This document shows positions 1 to 6,462 of a stretch of 7,391 bases of DNA, one piece after another; position 1 is the stretch's first letter; each line of letters begins with the position of its first letter. Where the stretch lies: positions 1 through 7,391 of the forward strand of contig JBARRO010000147.1 in NCBI GenBank assembly GCA_049644265.1, in the 5' to 3' direction. The DNA comes from JBARRO01 sp049644265. GTDB lineage: Bacteria; Bacteroidota; Ignavibacteria; UBA10030. The position numbers were made by a program, and so were the translations under genes. The notes under the pieces were generated by a model, which worked only from the letters and a program-made list of their open reading frames with translations, had not been told where the DNA came from and made no database searches.

Positions 1-390
1 CAGCAGGCCACCCACACAAAGCTTCTCTGCAACTTCTTTATTGCCGGAATGATCTCGTTGCTTTCTCAGGCGTTGGTGCTTGGGAAACAGGCGTCAATCG
101 ACCTTCGCGGATTTCTCGAAATCCTCAGTAACTCAGCTCTCAATGCTCCGACCTATCAAACCAAGGGTGCCTCCATGATTGACCGGAATTTCGCACCCCG
201 TTTCTTCCTTGAACATATGCTCAAAGATATTCGGCTCCTGCTCGATGCCGGAAAAGAACTTGGCGTGCCACTTCCGACGGGCGAGGTTGCGGAGCACCTG
301 TTCTCAGAGGCGCTTCGCTGTGGTTACGGTAAAGAGGACTATTCGGCTGTTATCAAAGTGGTGGAAACTGCGGCGGGTGTCAAACATTGA
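1..390 (+). CDS. NAD(P)-dependent oxidoreductase, 3-hydroxyisobutyrate dehydrogenase family, C-terminal part (5' end outside window)
   Basis: The reading frame is open from the first base and ends at TGA 388-390, giving the last 129 residues. The N-terminal Rossmann domain lies outside the window; what remains is the all-helical C-terminal domain of the beta-hydroxyacid dehydrogenase family (HIBADH, GLYR1, tartronate semialdehyde reductase). Near the left edge, TKLLCNFFIAG has the family's catalytic Lys (residue 7 of the visible part) followed four residues later by Asn (residue 11). Further on, FFLEHMLKDIRLLLDAGKELGVPLP (about residues 68-92) is the conserved F.L..M.KD..L..A...G...P segment. 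Family members oxidise or reduce small beta-hydroxyacids with NAD(P); the substrate cannot be told from this fragment. The gene is separated from mraZ by 216 nt holding a terminator-like hairpin and a promoter, so it is probably a separate unit with no functional link to the cell wall genes. The family call is firm; the substrate is unknown. Confidence 0.88.
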   Translation, partial: QQATHTKLLCNFFIAGMISLLSQALVLGKQASIDLRGFLEILSNSALNAPTYQTKGASMIDRNFAPRFFLEHMLKDIRLLLDAGKELGVPLPTGEVAEHLFSEALRCGYGKEDYSAVIKVVETAAGVKH

Positions 391-457
391 TAGCCAGGGA
401 TCTGCTGATTCAGGTCGTTTTCGGGGTTTTCTCCTCAGTCAATCCGCCATCCTCCAC

Positions 458-481
458 AAACGCTAGTATTTATTAGCGTTT
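458..481 (+). terminator. Likely intrinsic terminator of the upstream oxidoreductase gene
   Basis: A perfect 8-bp inverted repeat, AAACGCTA (458-465) and TAGCGTTT (474-481), encloses an 8-nt loop. It is followed by TCCCATTTT, a broken U tract. It lies 68 nt after the oxidoreductase stop and just before the mraZ promoter, where a terminator is expected. The A-rich left side and T-rich right side could let it work in both directions. The stem is AT-rich and the U run is interrupted, so strength is uncertain. Confidence 0.55.
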
Positions 482-493
482 TCCCATTTTCCG

Positions 494-524
494 CTTGACT
501 TTAAGGCACAAAACAATAAATTTC
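494..524 (+). promoter_or_regulatory. Putative promoter of the mraZ-led operon (Bacteroidota type)
   Basis: CTTG (494-497) is separated by exactly 19 nt from TAAATTTC (517-524). This matches the Bacteroidota housekeeping form TTTG-N19-TAnnTTTG at 3 of 4 and 5 of 6 defined positions. Transcription would start near 530, about 75 nt before the mraZ start and right at the G-rich repeats. TTGACT at 495-500 is also a good classical -35, but a matching -10 at 16-18 nt is poor. A second, weaker candidate is TTGGGG (553-558) with TATTTA (575-580) at 16 nt, which would put the repeats over the -35. Position before mraZ and after a terminator supports a promoter here; the exact start is inferred. Confidence 0.5.
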
Positions 525-532
525 ATCCCCGT

Positions 533-558
533 GTGGGGAAAAGTGGGGAACTTGGGGG
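533..558 (+). promoter_or_regulatory. Probable MraZ operator: three G-rich direct repeats
   Basis: GTGGGGAA occurs at 533-540 and again at 543-550. A third, degenerate copy, TTGGGGG, follows at 552-558. The G runs start at 535, 545 and 554/555, so the period is 10 bp (one helical turn). Known MraZ proteins bind three or four short direct repeats with this period, of the TGGGN form in E. coli, in front of their own gene. Here the repeats sit between the predicted promoter and mraZ, so MraZ binding would block or slow transcription of the whole cluster. The assignment rests on repeat form, period and place. Confidence 0.75.
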
Positions 559-596
559 TATCAAAAAAGTACTGTATTTATTGGCTCTTCTAAGCT

Positions 597-600
597 GGAG
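597..600 (+). promoter_or_regulatory. Ribosome binding site of mraZ supporting a TTG start
   Basis: GGAG at 597-600 lies 6 nt before TTG 607-609, an ideal Shine-Dalgarno distance. An in-frame TAA at 601-603 closes the frame just upstream, and the first in-frame ATG is codon 75. The TTG start is therefore almost forced. Confidence 0.7.
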
Positions 601-606
601 TAAATT

Positions 607-1053
607 TTGTCCTCATTCAAAGGCCGGTTCACTTATTCTGTTGATAACAAAGGAAGGATTGCCCTTCCCGCAAGGCTTCGGAAGAGCGTTTCCTCGAACG
701 CGAACGATACGTTCACGATTACACGGGGATTTGAGAAATGTCTGTCGGTCTACCCGCAGGACGAGTGGAACAAACTCGAAGAATCATTCCGCCGACTTAC
801 CTTTACCGATCCCCAACACCGCTTCTTCATGCGGACCCTCTCAGAATGGGCGACGGAATGCCAGCTGGACAGTCAGCAGAGAATCACCTTTCCCCAGGAA
901 CTCCTCAAGTACGCGGGCATAGAAAAAGAAGTGCTCATTATCGGCGTCCTCGACCGGATTGAAATCTGGAATCCCGGCATTTATGAGGAGTACCAGAAGA
1001 GTCAGCCCGATACCTACGAAACTGTTGCCGAGCGCGTCTTCAAGAACATGTGA
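607..1053 (+). CDS. mraZ: Transcriptional regulator MraZ
   Basis: The 148-residue product has the normal MraZ length (about 145-155) and two SpoVT-AbrB-type swapped-hairpin DNA-binding domains. The first is at about residues 4-50 with DNKGRIALPARLR (13-25); the second is at about 80-125 with DSQQRITFPQELLKYAGI (88-105). In the second copy the Gly of the D.xGR motif is Gln (DSQQR). Family knowledge: MraZ forms ring-shaped oligomers that bind direct repeats upstream of its own gene and regulate the dcw operon, usually as a repressor. Such repeats are present at 533-558. The start is TTG at 607, set by the upstream in-frame stop at 601 and the GGAG at 597. The gene is first in the cluster, its usual place, and its stop overlaps the rsmH start by 4 nt. 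Confidence 0.96.
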   Translation: MSSFKGRFTYSVDNKGRIALPARLRKSVSSNANDTFTITRGFEKCLSVYPQDEWNKLEESFRRLTFTDPQHRFFMRTLSEWATECQLDSQQRITFPQELLKYAGIEKEVLIIGVLDRIEIWNPGIYEEYQKSQPDTYETVAERVFKNM

Positions 1054-2000
1054 CCGCTTCGGTGGGCGCGCAGACGTTACCATACCATACGCCCGTCCTG
1101 CTTCAAGAGGTTCTCTCGCTTCTTCTGACGAAAAAAGATGGTGTGTATGTTGATGGAACCCTGGGTGGCGGGGGACATGCACAGGCGGTTCTCGAGCGGT
1201 TAGATCGATCCGGTATGTTGATAGGGTTGGATGTAGATGAGGATGCCATCGCCGCGGCATCCCGAACGCTCGGGCGGTTTGGAGCGCAGGCGAAGTTCAA
1301 GCGGAACAACTTTCGCGATATCAAAAAGGCCCTTCTGGATCTGGGTGTTGAGACAGTAACCGGTATTTTGCTTGACCTGGGAGTCTCTTCCCACCAGCTG
1401 GACGAGCCGTCGAAAGGGTTCAGCTTTCGGGGGAACGAAAAACTCGATATGCGGATGGACAGGACGAAGCCGCTCGATGCTCTCCAGGTTGTGAACGAGT
1501 ACGATGAACAGCGGTTGTCGGAAATTCTGTGGAAGTATGGCGAGGAACGAAACTCGCGACGCATTGTAAAGGGTATTGTCCGGAGACGGGCGACAGCAAC
1601 CATTCAAACAACGGGAGATTTGGCGACGATTCTTCAGGAACTCGTCGGAGAACGCTTCTTGACAAAAACACTCGCAAGGGTTTTTCAAGCAATCCGCATC
1701 GAAGTCAATAATGAGTTGGAGAATTTGAAGGATGCACTCCGCGACACCATGGACGTCCTTCAACCGCAGGGCCGTCTCGTGGTTATTTCCTATCACTCGC
1801 TCGAAGACCGTATTGTCAAGGAGGCCTTCCGTTCGGCAGCCGCGACAAGCATTCCGTCGGGCCATAAACTGCTCCCGGACACCCCGCTCGAGCCGCGGAT
1901 GAAAGTCCTTACACGGAAACCCGTCGAAGCTTCGGACATAGAGCTTCGGCAGAATCCCAGATCCCGGAGCGCAAAGCTCAGGGCGGCGGAAAAACTCTGA
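1050..2000 (+). CDS. rsmH: 16S rRNA (cytosine(1402)-N(4))-methyltransferase RsmH
   Basis: The product has 316 residues, typical of RsmH (formerly MraW), which uses S-adenosylmethionine to N4-methylate C1402 of 16S rRNA in the small-subunit decoding centre. Visible motifs: YHTPVLLQEVL (12-22); the SAM-binding loop YVDGTLGGGGHA (33-44); LIGLDVDEDAI (57-67); the family signature from GILLDLGVSSHQLD (105-118) through FSFRGNEKLDMRMD (124-137); TLARVFQAIRIEVNNEL (207-223); the catalytic-region motif GRLVVISYHSLEDRIVK (241-257); and the C-terminal NPRSRSAKLRAAEK (302-315). The start is GTG at 1050, inside ATGTGA at the end of mraZ. It is the first start codon after the in-frame stop at 984, and the 4-nt overlap suggests translational coupling. 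A GTG four codons later (1062) is a less likely alternative. rsmH as the second dcw gene is the common arrangement. Confidence 0.97.
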   Translation: MTASVGAQTLPYHTPVLLQEVLSLLLTKKDGVYVDGTLGGGGHAQAVLERLDRSGMLIGLDVDEDAIAAASRTLGRFGAQAKFKRNNFRDIKKALLDLGVETVTGILLDLGVSSHQLDEPSKGFSFRGNEKLDMRMDRTKPLDALQVVNEYDEQRLSEILWKYGEERNSRRIVKGIVRRRATATIQTTGDLATILQELVGERFLTKTLARVFQAIRIEVNNELENLKDALRDTMDVLQPQGRLVVISYHSLEDRIVKEAFRSAAATSIPSGHKLLPDTPLEPRMKVLTRKPVEASDIELRQNPRSRSAKLRAAEKL

Positions 2001-2004
2001 GGCC

Positions 2005-2547
2005 ATGGCAAGCACAAAGAACCTCATCGACATCTATCTTGAACGCTCGCGCGCCACGGATGAAGACGACGAGTTGTCAAGACGTTCGGGCGAGCCGCTC
2101 AACAGTCCGCCGCCCGGCGGTCCGAAGGTTTACGGTGGAACAATGCCCGAGGCCCTGACCCCGGCTGCGCTGTCCATCGGCCCCACGCTTGCCGTCAACC
2201 GAAGAGCCTCCTCCCGCAAGGTTTCTCCCTTGAATATCCTGACGGTGCTCGTCGGCGTTGCGGTGGTGATCGTCCTCTATATCAGCAATATCATCGCCAT
2301 CGGGCAGCTGCTCAATCAGATCAACCAGTTACAGAATCGCTATGACCGGATCCTGAACGAGCAGGAAATGCTGAAAGCCCAGATCAGCCGGATGTCGAGC
2401 CTTGAGCGAATCCGCAAGATTGCGGAAGACGAGCTGGGTTTGCGGAACCCGGCCGAGTCGCCAGTGTGGATGGAGCTTGACCCGGAACGCATTCAGGAGA
2501 TCCAGGAACAAGTGCAAAAAACCCAACAAATACAGGGTAAAAAGTAG
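2005..2547 (+). CDS. ftsL: FtsL-type cell division membrane protein
   Basis: A 180-residue bitopic membrane protein. The N-terminal 75 residues are hydrophilic: an acidic patch (ATDEDDE, 17-23) followed by a Pro/Gly-rich stretch (30-60), predicted cytoplasmic. One membrane segment covers about 76-98 (NILTVLVGVAVVIVLYISN). It leads into a likely coiled coil at about 99-132 (QLLNQINQLQNRYDRILNEQ). The segment SSLERIRKIAEDELGLRNP (131-149) is the FtsL/DivIC-like ending in which the coil breaks at an ERI..A...LGL motif. A Gln-rich tail (162-180) closes the protein. FtsL forms a complex with FtsB/DivIC and FtsQ that activates FtsWI at the septum. The place between rsmH and ftsI is the classical ftsL position, and this decides the name; sequence alone would also allow DivIC/FtsB. 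The ATG lies 4 nt after the rsmH stop. At 180 residues it is longer than the usual 90-130, because of its two tails. Confidence 0.82.
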   Translation: MASTKNLIDIYLERSRATDEDDELSRRSGEPLNSPPPGGPKVYGGTMPEALTPAALSIGPTLAVNRRASSRKVSPLNILTVLVGVAVVIVLYISNIIAIGQLLNQINQLQNRYDRILNEQEMLKAQISRMSSLERIRKIAEDELGLRNPAESPVWMELDPERIQEIQEQVQKTQQIQGKK

Positions 2548-4715
2548 TGTTCGGAAAAACATCCCCGGAAACCTCCAACCCGACCGGTCCGACACAACTG
2601 GCCATGGGAGGCCGTCTCCTTGTCCTGAAGCTCTTTTTCGCGCTCTTCTTTGTGACCGTCGTGGTGCGCCTCATCGACGTTCAGGTCATTGAATCCGGCA
2701 AATACCAGGCGCTGGCCCGCAAGCAGTACGAACAGAAGTTCATCCTTCCCGCGACGCGGGGAAATGTGTACGACCGGGCTGGTACTGTACTCGCCTCGAA
2801 CACCATGTATGTTTCGTTTGCTGCGGACCCGAAAATCGCCGGCGATAACGTCCGTGAAGTGGCGGAAACATTCTCCCGGGTTTTCGGAAAGCCCAAATCG
2901 GTCTACGCGCAAAAGCTTCTCGATCCCGCAAAACGTTTTGTCTGGCTCGAACGTCGCGTGAAACCCGAAGTTGCCCGACGCATTGAGGCCGCGCACCTCG
3001 AGGGGATTGTCATGATGAACGAGGCGAAGCGGCTCTATCACTACGACGATCTTGCAGGGACCCTCATCGGTTTTACGGACGTCGACAACAAGGGAATCTC
3101 CGGCCTCGAACTTGCACTCGATGAAGACCTGCGCGGCCAGAGCGGCTCCATGGTTATGCAGAAAGACGGACTTGGGCGCGTGCGGCCGTCGGCGGACTAT
3201 CCCCGCATCGATCCGGTCAACGGCCACGACGTTGTCTTGACGCTCCACCTCGCGTACCAGGCAGTCGTCGAAGAAGAATTGAAACGCGGGATTGCGGCAA
3301 ACAAAGCGGACGGGGGACTCGCCGTGATGATGAACCCGCGCACCGGCGAAATTCTCGCCATGAGCGTCGTACCCGGTGTAAACCCGAATGACTTCCACAC
3401 GTCCGACGCGACCATTGCACGGAACCGCGTGGTGACGGATCTGTTCGAACCCGGCTCGGTGTTCAAGGTGGTGACGGCTTCTGCGGCCTACGAACGCAAC
3501 CTGACATCACCAGGCTCAAGGTTCTTTGCCGAAAACGGAACGATGCGCGTCATGGCCGGCAAACGACAGGTGCGGCTGATCAGAGATACACACGAATACG
3601 GCTGGTTGACGTTTGAAGAGGCGATAGAGTTTTCGTCCAACATCGTCATGGCCAAGGTGAGCAAGCTCATCGGTCCGGAGCAACTCTACCGGGAAGCACG
3701 GGATTACGGCTTCGGGGTTTTGACCTGCGTTGACCTTCCGGGAGAAGTGCGGGGCAGGCTGAAAAAACCGAATGAGTGGTCCGGAACGACCCTGCAAACC
3801 ATGGCGTACGGCTATGAAGTGGGCGTGACGCCGATGCAGATTGTGAATGCGTACGCCGCCGTCGCGAACAAGGGCATTCTCATGAGGCCGTACGTCGTCT
3901 CCCAGGTTCGGGACGCGAACGGCGGAGTCCTTCATGAACAAGGACCGCAGGTCGTTCGCCGGGTCATATCGGAGGAAACCGCGAAGCTCCTCACTGATGC
4001 GTTTGAAGGCACAGTCGAGCAGGGCACGGCAAAGGAAGTGCGCATTGCGGGAACCCGCATCGCAGGAAAAACCGGAACATCCCGCAAGCTCGTCGATGGA
4101 CGATATTCGACGACCAGTTACACCGCGTCCTTTGTCGGGTATTTCCCCGTCGAGGATCCGCAGATTGTCTGCCTCGTCATGATGGACAACCCGCGTGCAC
4201 GCGGATACTACGGCGGGATAACGAGCGGACCGATTTTTCGGGCAATCGCCGAGCGCGTCATCAGGACATCATCAAAGTTTTCGCCAGCGACTCCGGCTCC
4301 GCAAGCGGGTGTTGAGCAGGACGTCGTTGTGCCGGACGTGAGGATGCTCCAGGCGGGTCTCGCGAAGAAGATGCTGGAGGGGAACGAATTGAGAAGTCAG
4401 ATTTTCGGTAAGGGGGAGATTGTGGTGCGGCAGTCGCCGGAGCCCGGAAAGAAAATTGAAAAAGGGGATGTGGTGATGCTCGTGTTGAACGACCAGTCGA
4501 CTCCGCAACACGGCGGCTTGGCGGTGCCCGACCTTCGCGGCATGAGCCTCCGAAGGGCGATGAATCGGCTCATTATCGACGAATTCGACGTGAAAGTCCA
4601 GGGATCCGGTGTGGTGACACGACAGATGCCCGCGCCCGGGCAGAGGGTCAATGTCGGTGCCCGTGTCTACCTGGTCTGCGAACCGCGGCCTGCTTCGCAG
4701 GCAACACTTTACTAA
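2547..4715 (+). CDS. ftsI: Septal peptidoglycan D,D-transpeptidase FtsI (class B penicillin-binding protein) with two PASTA domains
   Basis: The 722-residue product crosslinks septal peptidoglycan in the periplasm, with FtsW as glycosyltransferase partner. A membrane anchor is at about 23-41 (RLLVLKLFFALFFVTVVVR). The class B pedestal begins with ATRGNVYDRAGTVLA (69-83). The transpeptidase domain covers about 228-572 and holds all three active-site motifs: SVFK with nucleophile Ser304 and Lys307, SSN (363-365) and KTG (508-510). The following SYTASFVGYFP (524-534) is typical of FtsI. Two PASTA domains follow: one at about 592-648 starting VVVPDVRML, one at about 658-713 starting LAVPDLRGM. 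PASTA domains in this family bind peptidoglycan or stabilise the enzyme. E. coli FtsI lacks them (588 residues); SpoVD and PBP2x types carry them. The GTG start shares its G with the TAG stop of ftsL (TAGTG), and AGGG at 2533-2536 lies 10 nt upstream, so translation is coupled. Confidence 0.95.
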   Translation: MFGKTSPETSNPTGPTQLAMGGRLLVLKLFFALFFVTVVVRLIDVQVIESGKYQALARKQYEQKFILPATRGNVYDRAGTVLASNTMYVSFAADPKIAGDNVREVAETFSRVFGKPKSVYAQKLLDPAKRFVWLERRVKPEVARRIEAAHLEGIVMMNEAKRLYHYDDLAGTLIGFTDVDNKGISGLELALDEDLRGQSGSMVMQKDGLGRVRPSADYPRIDPVNGHDVVLTLHLAYQAVVEEELKRGIAANKADGGLAVMMNPRTGEILAMSVVPGVNPNDFHTSDATIARNRVVTDLFEPGSVFKVVTASAAYERNLTSPGSRFFAENGTMRVMAGKRQVRLIRDTHEYGWLTFEEAIEFSSNIVMAKVSKLIGPEQLYREARDYGFGVLTCVDLPGEVRGRLKKPNEWSGTTLQTMAYGYEVGVTPMQIVNAYAAVANKGILMRPYVVSQVRDANGGVLHEQGPQVVRRVISEETAKLLTDAFEGTVEQGTAKEVRIAGTRIAGKTGTSRKLVDGRYSTTSYTASFVGYFPVEDPQIVCLVMMDNPRARGYYGGITSGPIFRAIAERVIRTSSKFSPATPAPQAGVEQDVVVPDVRMLQAGLAKKMLEGNELRSQIFGKGEIVVRQSPEPGKKIEKGDVVMLVLNDQSTPQHGGLAVPDLRGMSLRRAMNRLIIDEFDVKVQGSGVVTRQMPAPGQRVNVGARVYLVCEPRPASQATLY
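4688..4702 (+). terminator. Possible weak terminator or attenuator hairpin at the end of ftsI
   Basis: GCCTGC (4688-4693) and GCAGGC (4697-4702) form a perfect 6-bp GC-rich stem with a TTC loop, inside the last codons of ftsI. AACACTTTACTAA follows, which has only a short T run. It may reduce read-through into murE or protect the mRNA end. The coding constraint and the poor U tract keep confidence low. Confidence 0.25.
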
Positions 4716-4733
4716 CGGCCGCCGAAAAAATGA

Positions 4734-4878
4734 ATGCCCACGAAACACACCTGCGTGCCGAAAAGAGTGCATATCATCAAAGTTGCTTGAAGTCACTTCG
4801 GTGTGCAGGCACACGGAAGCACACTAAAAGGTCGGGCACATCTACCATTTCGCGTCCTTCCGCGTATTCCGCGGGCAT
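4734..4878. repeat. Imperfect palindromic intergenic element with central hairpin (MITE- or REP-like)
   Basis: The outer arms 4734-4750 (ATGCCCACGAAACACAC) and 4862-4878 (reverse complement ATGCCCGCGGAATACGC) agree at 13 of 17 positions. A second matching piece is CGAAA (4759-4763) against TTTCG (4848-4852). In the centre, CTTCGGTGTG (4796-4805) pairs with CACACGGAAG (4810-4819) over a CAGG loop with one G-G mismatch. All these pairs are symmetric about 4806, so the whole 145-bp stretch is one decayed palindrome. The right arm also holds three short units, TTTCGCGT, CTTCCGCGT and ATTCCGCGG (4848-4874), spaced 9-10 nt. No open frame of note is present. I infer a non-coding mobile or repetitive element that entered the operon between ftsI and murE. 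It could also act as a terminator or an RNA-processing or stability hairpin. Other copies cannot be seen in this window. Confidence 0.5.
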
Positions 4879-4950
4879 GTAATATGGTCCTGTTCGGCAC
4901 ACTGTGAAGAGTTTATTGAGAAAGTTCGGAATCAATGGAACATCAGTCGT

Positions 4951-6450
4951 ATGAAACTTGCGCAGTTACTTGTCGGCGTTGCCGTGTCGAAAATGTTCCA
5001 GACCATGTACGGCCGGATGGTTGTCACGCATGACACAGAGATTCACGGGATCCAGTACGATTCCCGCAAGGTCGCAAAAGGCGATTGCTTTGTTGCGATC
5101 CGCGGGAGCGGCGTCGACGGACATAATTTTATCCAGAGCGCTGTGAGCAACGGCGCCTCGGCGGTGGTAATGGAAAACGACGGCGCGATCCCGGACCCGT
5201 ACTTCATGCACTCCGGCGTCATCAAGATTGTGGTTCCCGATTCGCGGAAGGCGCTGGCGCAAATTTCCGCAAACTACTACGGACATCCGGCAAATCGGTT
5301 GACGATGGTGGGAGTGACAGGAACCAACGGAAAGACGACCACGACCCACGTGGTGAAATCCCTGCTGGAGGCAGCGGGCAAGACGACGGGACTCATCGGC
5401 ACGATCGAGTACATGTTCGGGAAAACCGTTCTGCCAGCATCGCATACCACGCCCGAGTCGTTGGAACTCAACGAATTGCTCGACGCGATGCTCCGCGCGG
5501 GATGTGTTTCGGTGTCGATGGAGGTTTCATCGCATGCGCTCCACCAGTCGCGGGTCGATGGGATTTCGTTCGACGTTGCAGTGTTTACAAACCTGACGCA
5601 GGATCACCTGGATTACCACGGTACGATGGAGGAATATTTCAGCGCAAAACAGATTCTCTTCCGGCAGCTCAAACCCGGCGGCGTGGCAGTGGTGAATGCC
5701 GAAGACGACTGGGGAAAGAAGATTGTGACGCTCCCGGGATCCAGGACGGTCACCTACGGTCTTCAACAGGGCTCTGATTTTTCTTCAACGGAAATCAATT
5801 TCAGCATTCAGGGCACGACGTTCAACGTTCGTCACCAGGGGAAAGACGCAACGGTACACTCCCCGCTCGTTGGACGATTTAACGTGTATAACGTTCTTGC
5901 GGCCTATGCCGCGGGAACTGCGCTCGGGGTGAGCGAGAGCGATATCCTCCGGGGAATTTCTGGCCTGAAACCGGTGCGGGGCCGCTTTGAAAGAATTGCC
6001 TCGCCGAAAGGCTGGACGGCCATCGTGGACTATGCCCATACGCCGGATGCCCTGGAAAAATGTCTGAAAGCGATCGGCGAAGTTCTTCCACAGGAGCGCC
6101 GGGGAAAAATCATCACCGTCTTTGGAGCCGGGGGTGACCGCGACAAAACGAAGCGCCCGCTCATGGGAAAAATCGCAGCGCAGCTGAGCGACGCGATCAT
6201 CGTTACCTCCGACAATCCGCGAACGGAGAACCCGGAAGCGATCATTGACGACATCCTTGCGGGCGTGCCCCGTGGCGCTGCAGTCAAGCGCGAGTCCGAC
6301 CGGCGGAAGGCGATCGAACAAGCGGCCCGGATGGCGAAGGCAGGCGATGTCATTCTTGTAGCCGGAAAAGGGCACGAAGATTATCAAGTCATCGGGAAAG
6401 AAAAGATTCATCTGAGCGACCGGGAAATCGTCGAATCTCTTGTCGGATAA
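4951..6450 (+). CDS. murE: UDP-N-acetylmuramoyl-L-alanyl-D-glutamate--2,6-diaminopimelate ligase MurE
   Basis: The 499-residue cytoplasmic ligase adds meso-diaminopimelate to UDP-MurNAc-L-Ala-D-Glu using ATP. The N-terminal UDP-binding domain contains YDSRKVAKGDCFVAIRG (36-52). The central domain holds the P-loop TGTNGKTTTT (123-132, Lys128), HTTPES (165-170), EVSSHAL (191-197), NLTQDHLDYHG (214-224) and the SAK motif with the Lys expected to be carbamylated (Lys233). The C-terminal domain holds VDYAHTPDALE (359-369), FGAGGDRDKTKRP (391-403), DNPR (421-424) and GKGHE (472-476). DNPR is the established marker for meso-DAP rather than L-Lys specificity; the Gly and Glu of GKGHE also contact DAP. 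The ATG at 4951 gives MKLAQLL, as in many MurE proteins, and no other in-frame start lies closely upstream. Only a weak GGAA (4937-4940) precedes it. The gene starts 235 nt after ftsI, unlike the tight packing upstream. Confidence 0.97.
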   Translation: MKLAQLLVGVAVSKMFQTMYGRMVVTHDTEIHGIQYDSRKVAKGDCFVAIRGSGVDGHNFIQSAVSNGASAVVMENDGAIPDPYFMHSGVIKIVVPDSRKALAQISANYYGHPANRLTMVGVTGTNGKTTTTHVVKSLLEAAGKTTGLIGTIEYMFGKTVLPASHTTPESLELNELLDAMLRAGCVSVSMEVSSHALHQSRVDGISFDVAVFTNLTQDHLDYHGTMEEYFSAKQILFRQLKPGGVAVVNAEDDWGKKIVTLPGSRTVTYGLQQGSDFSSTEINFSIQGTTFNVRHQGKDATVHSPLVGRFNVYNVLAAYAAGTALGVSESDILRGISGLKPVRGRFERIASPKGWTAIVDYAHTPDALEKCLKAIGEVLPQERRGKIITVFGAGGDRDKTKRPLMGKIAAQLSDAIIVTSDNPRTENPEAIIDDILAGVPRGAAVKRESDRRKAIEQAARMAKAGDVILVAGKGHEDYQVIGKEKIHLSDREIVESLVG

Positions 6451-6462
6451 TCCCGGATTGCC

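Noticed and set aside
526..539. Small hairpin TCCCC-gtgt-GGGGA over the first MraZ box
   Set aside because: Only 5 bp and explained by the G-rich box beside a C run; the direct repeats at 10-bp period are the stronger reading.
391..606. Possible small RNA or small gene before mraZ
   Set aside because: The stretch is accounted for by a terminator hairpin, promoter, operator repeats and ribosome site; no small open frame with a good start and coding character is seen.
533..922. Plus-strand frame of 129 codons across the operator and mraZ
   Set aside because: It begins in the G-rich repeats and runs in a different frame from mraZ; the product is Ser/Arg-rich and motif-free.
1200..2033. 277-codon minus-strand frame opposite rsmH
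   Set aside because: It is antisense to the fully conserved RsmH signature regions; Cys- and Arg-rich text with no family resemblance.
2493..3398. 301-codon minus-strand frame opposite ftsL and ftsI
   Set aside because: It lies antisense to well-supported genes and has no recognisable motif or credible start context.
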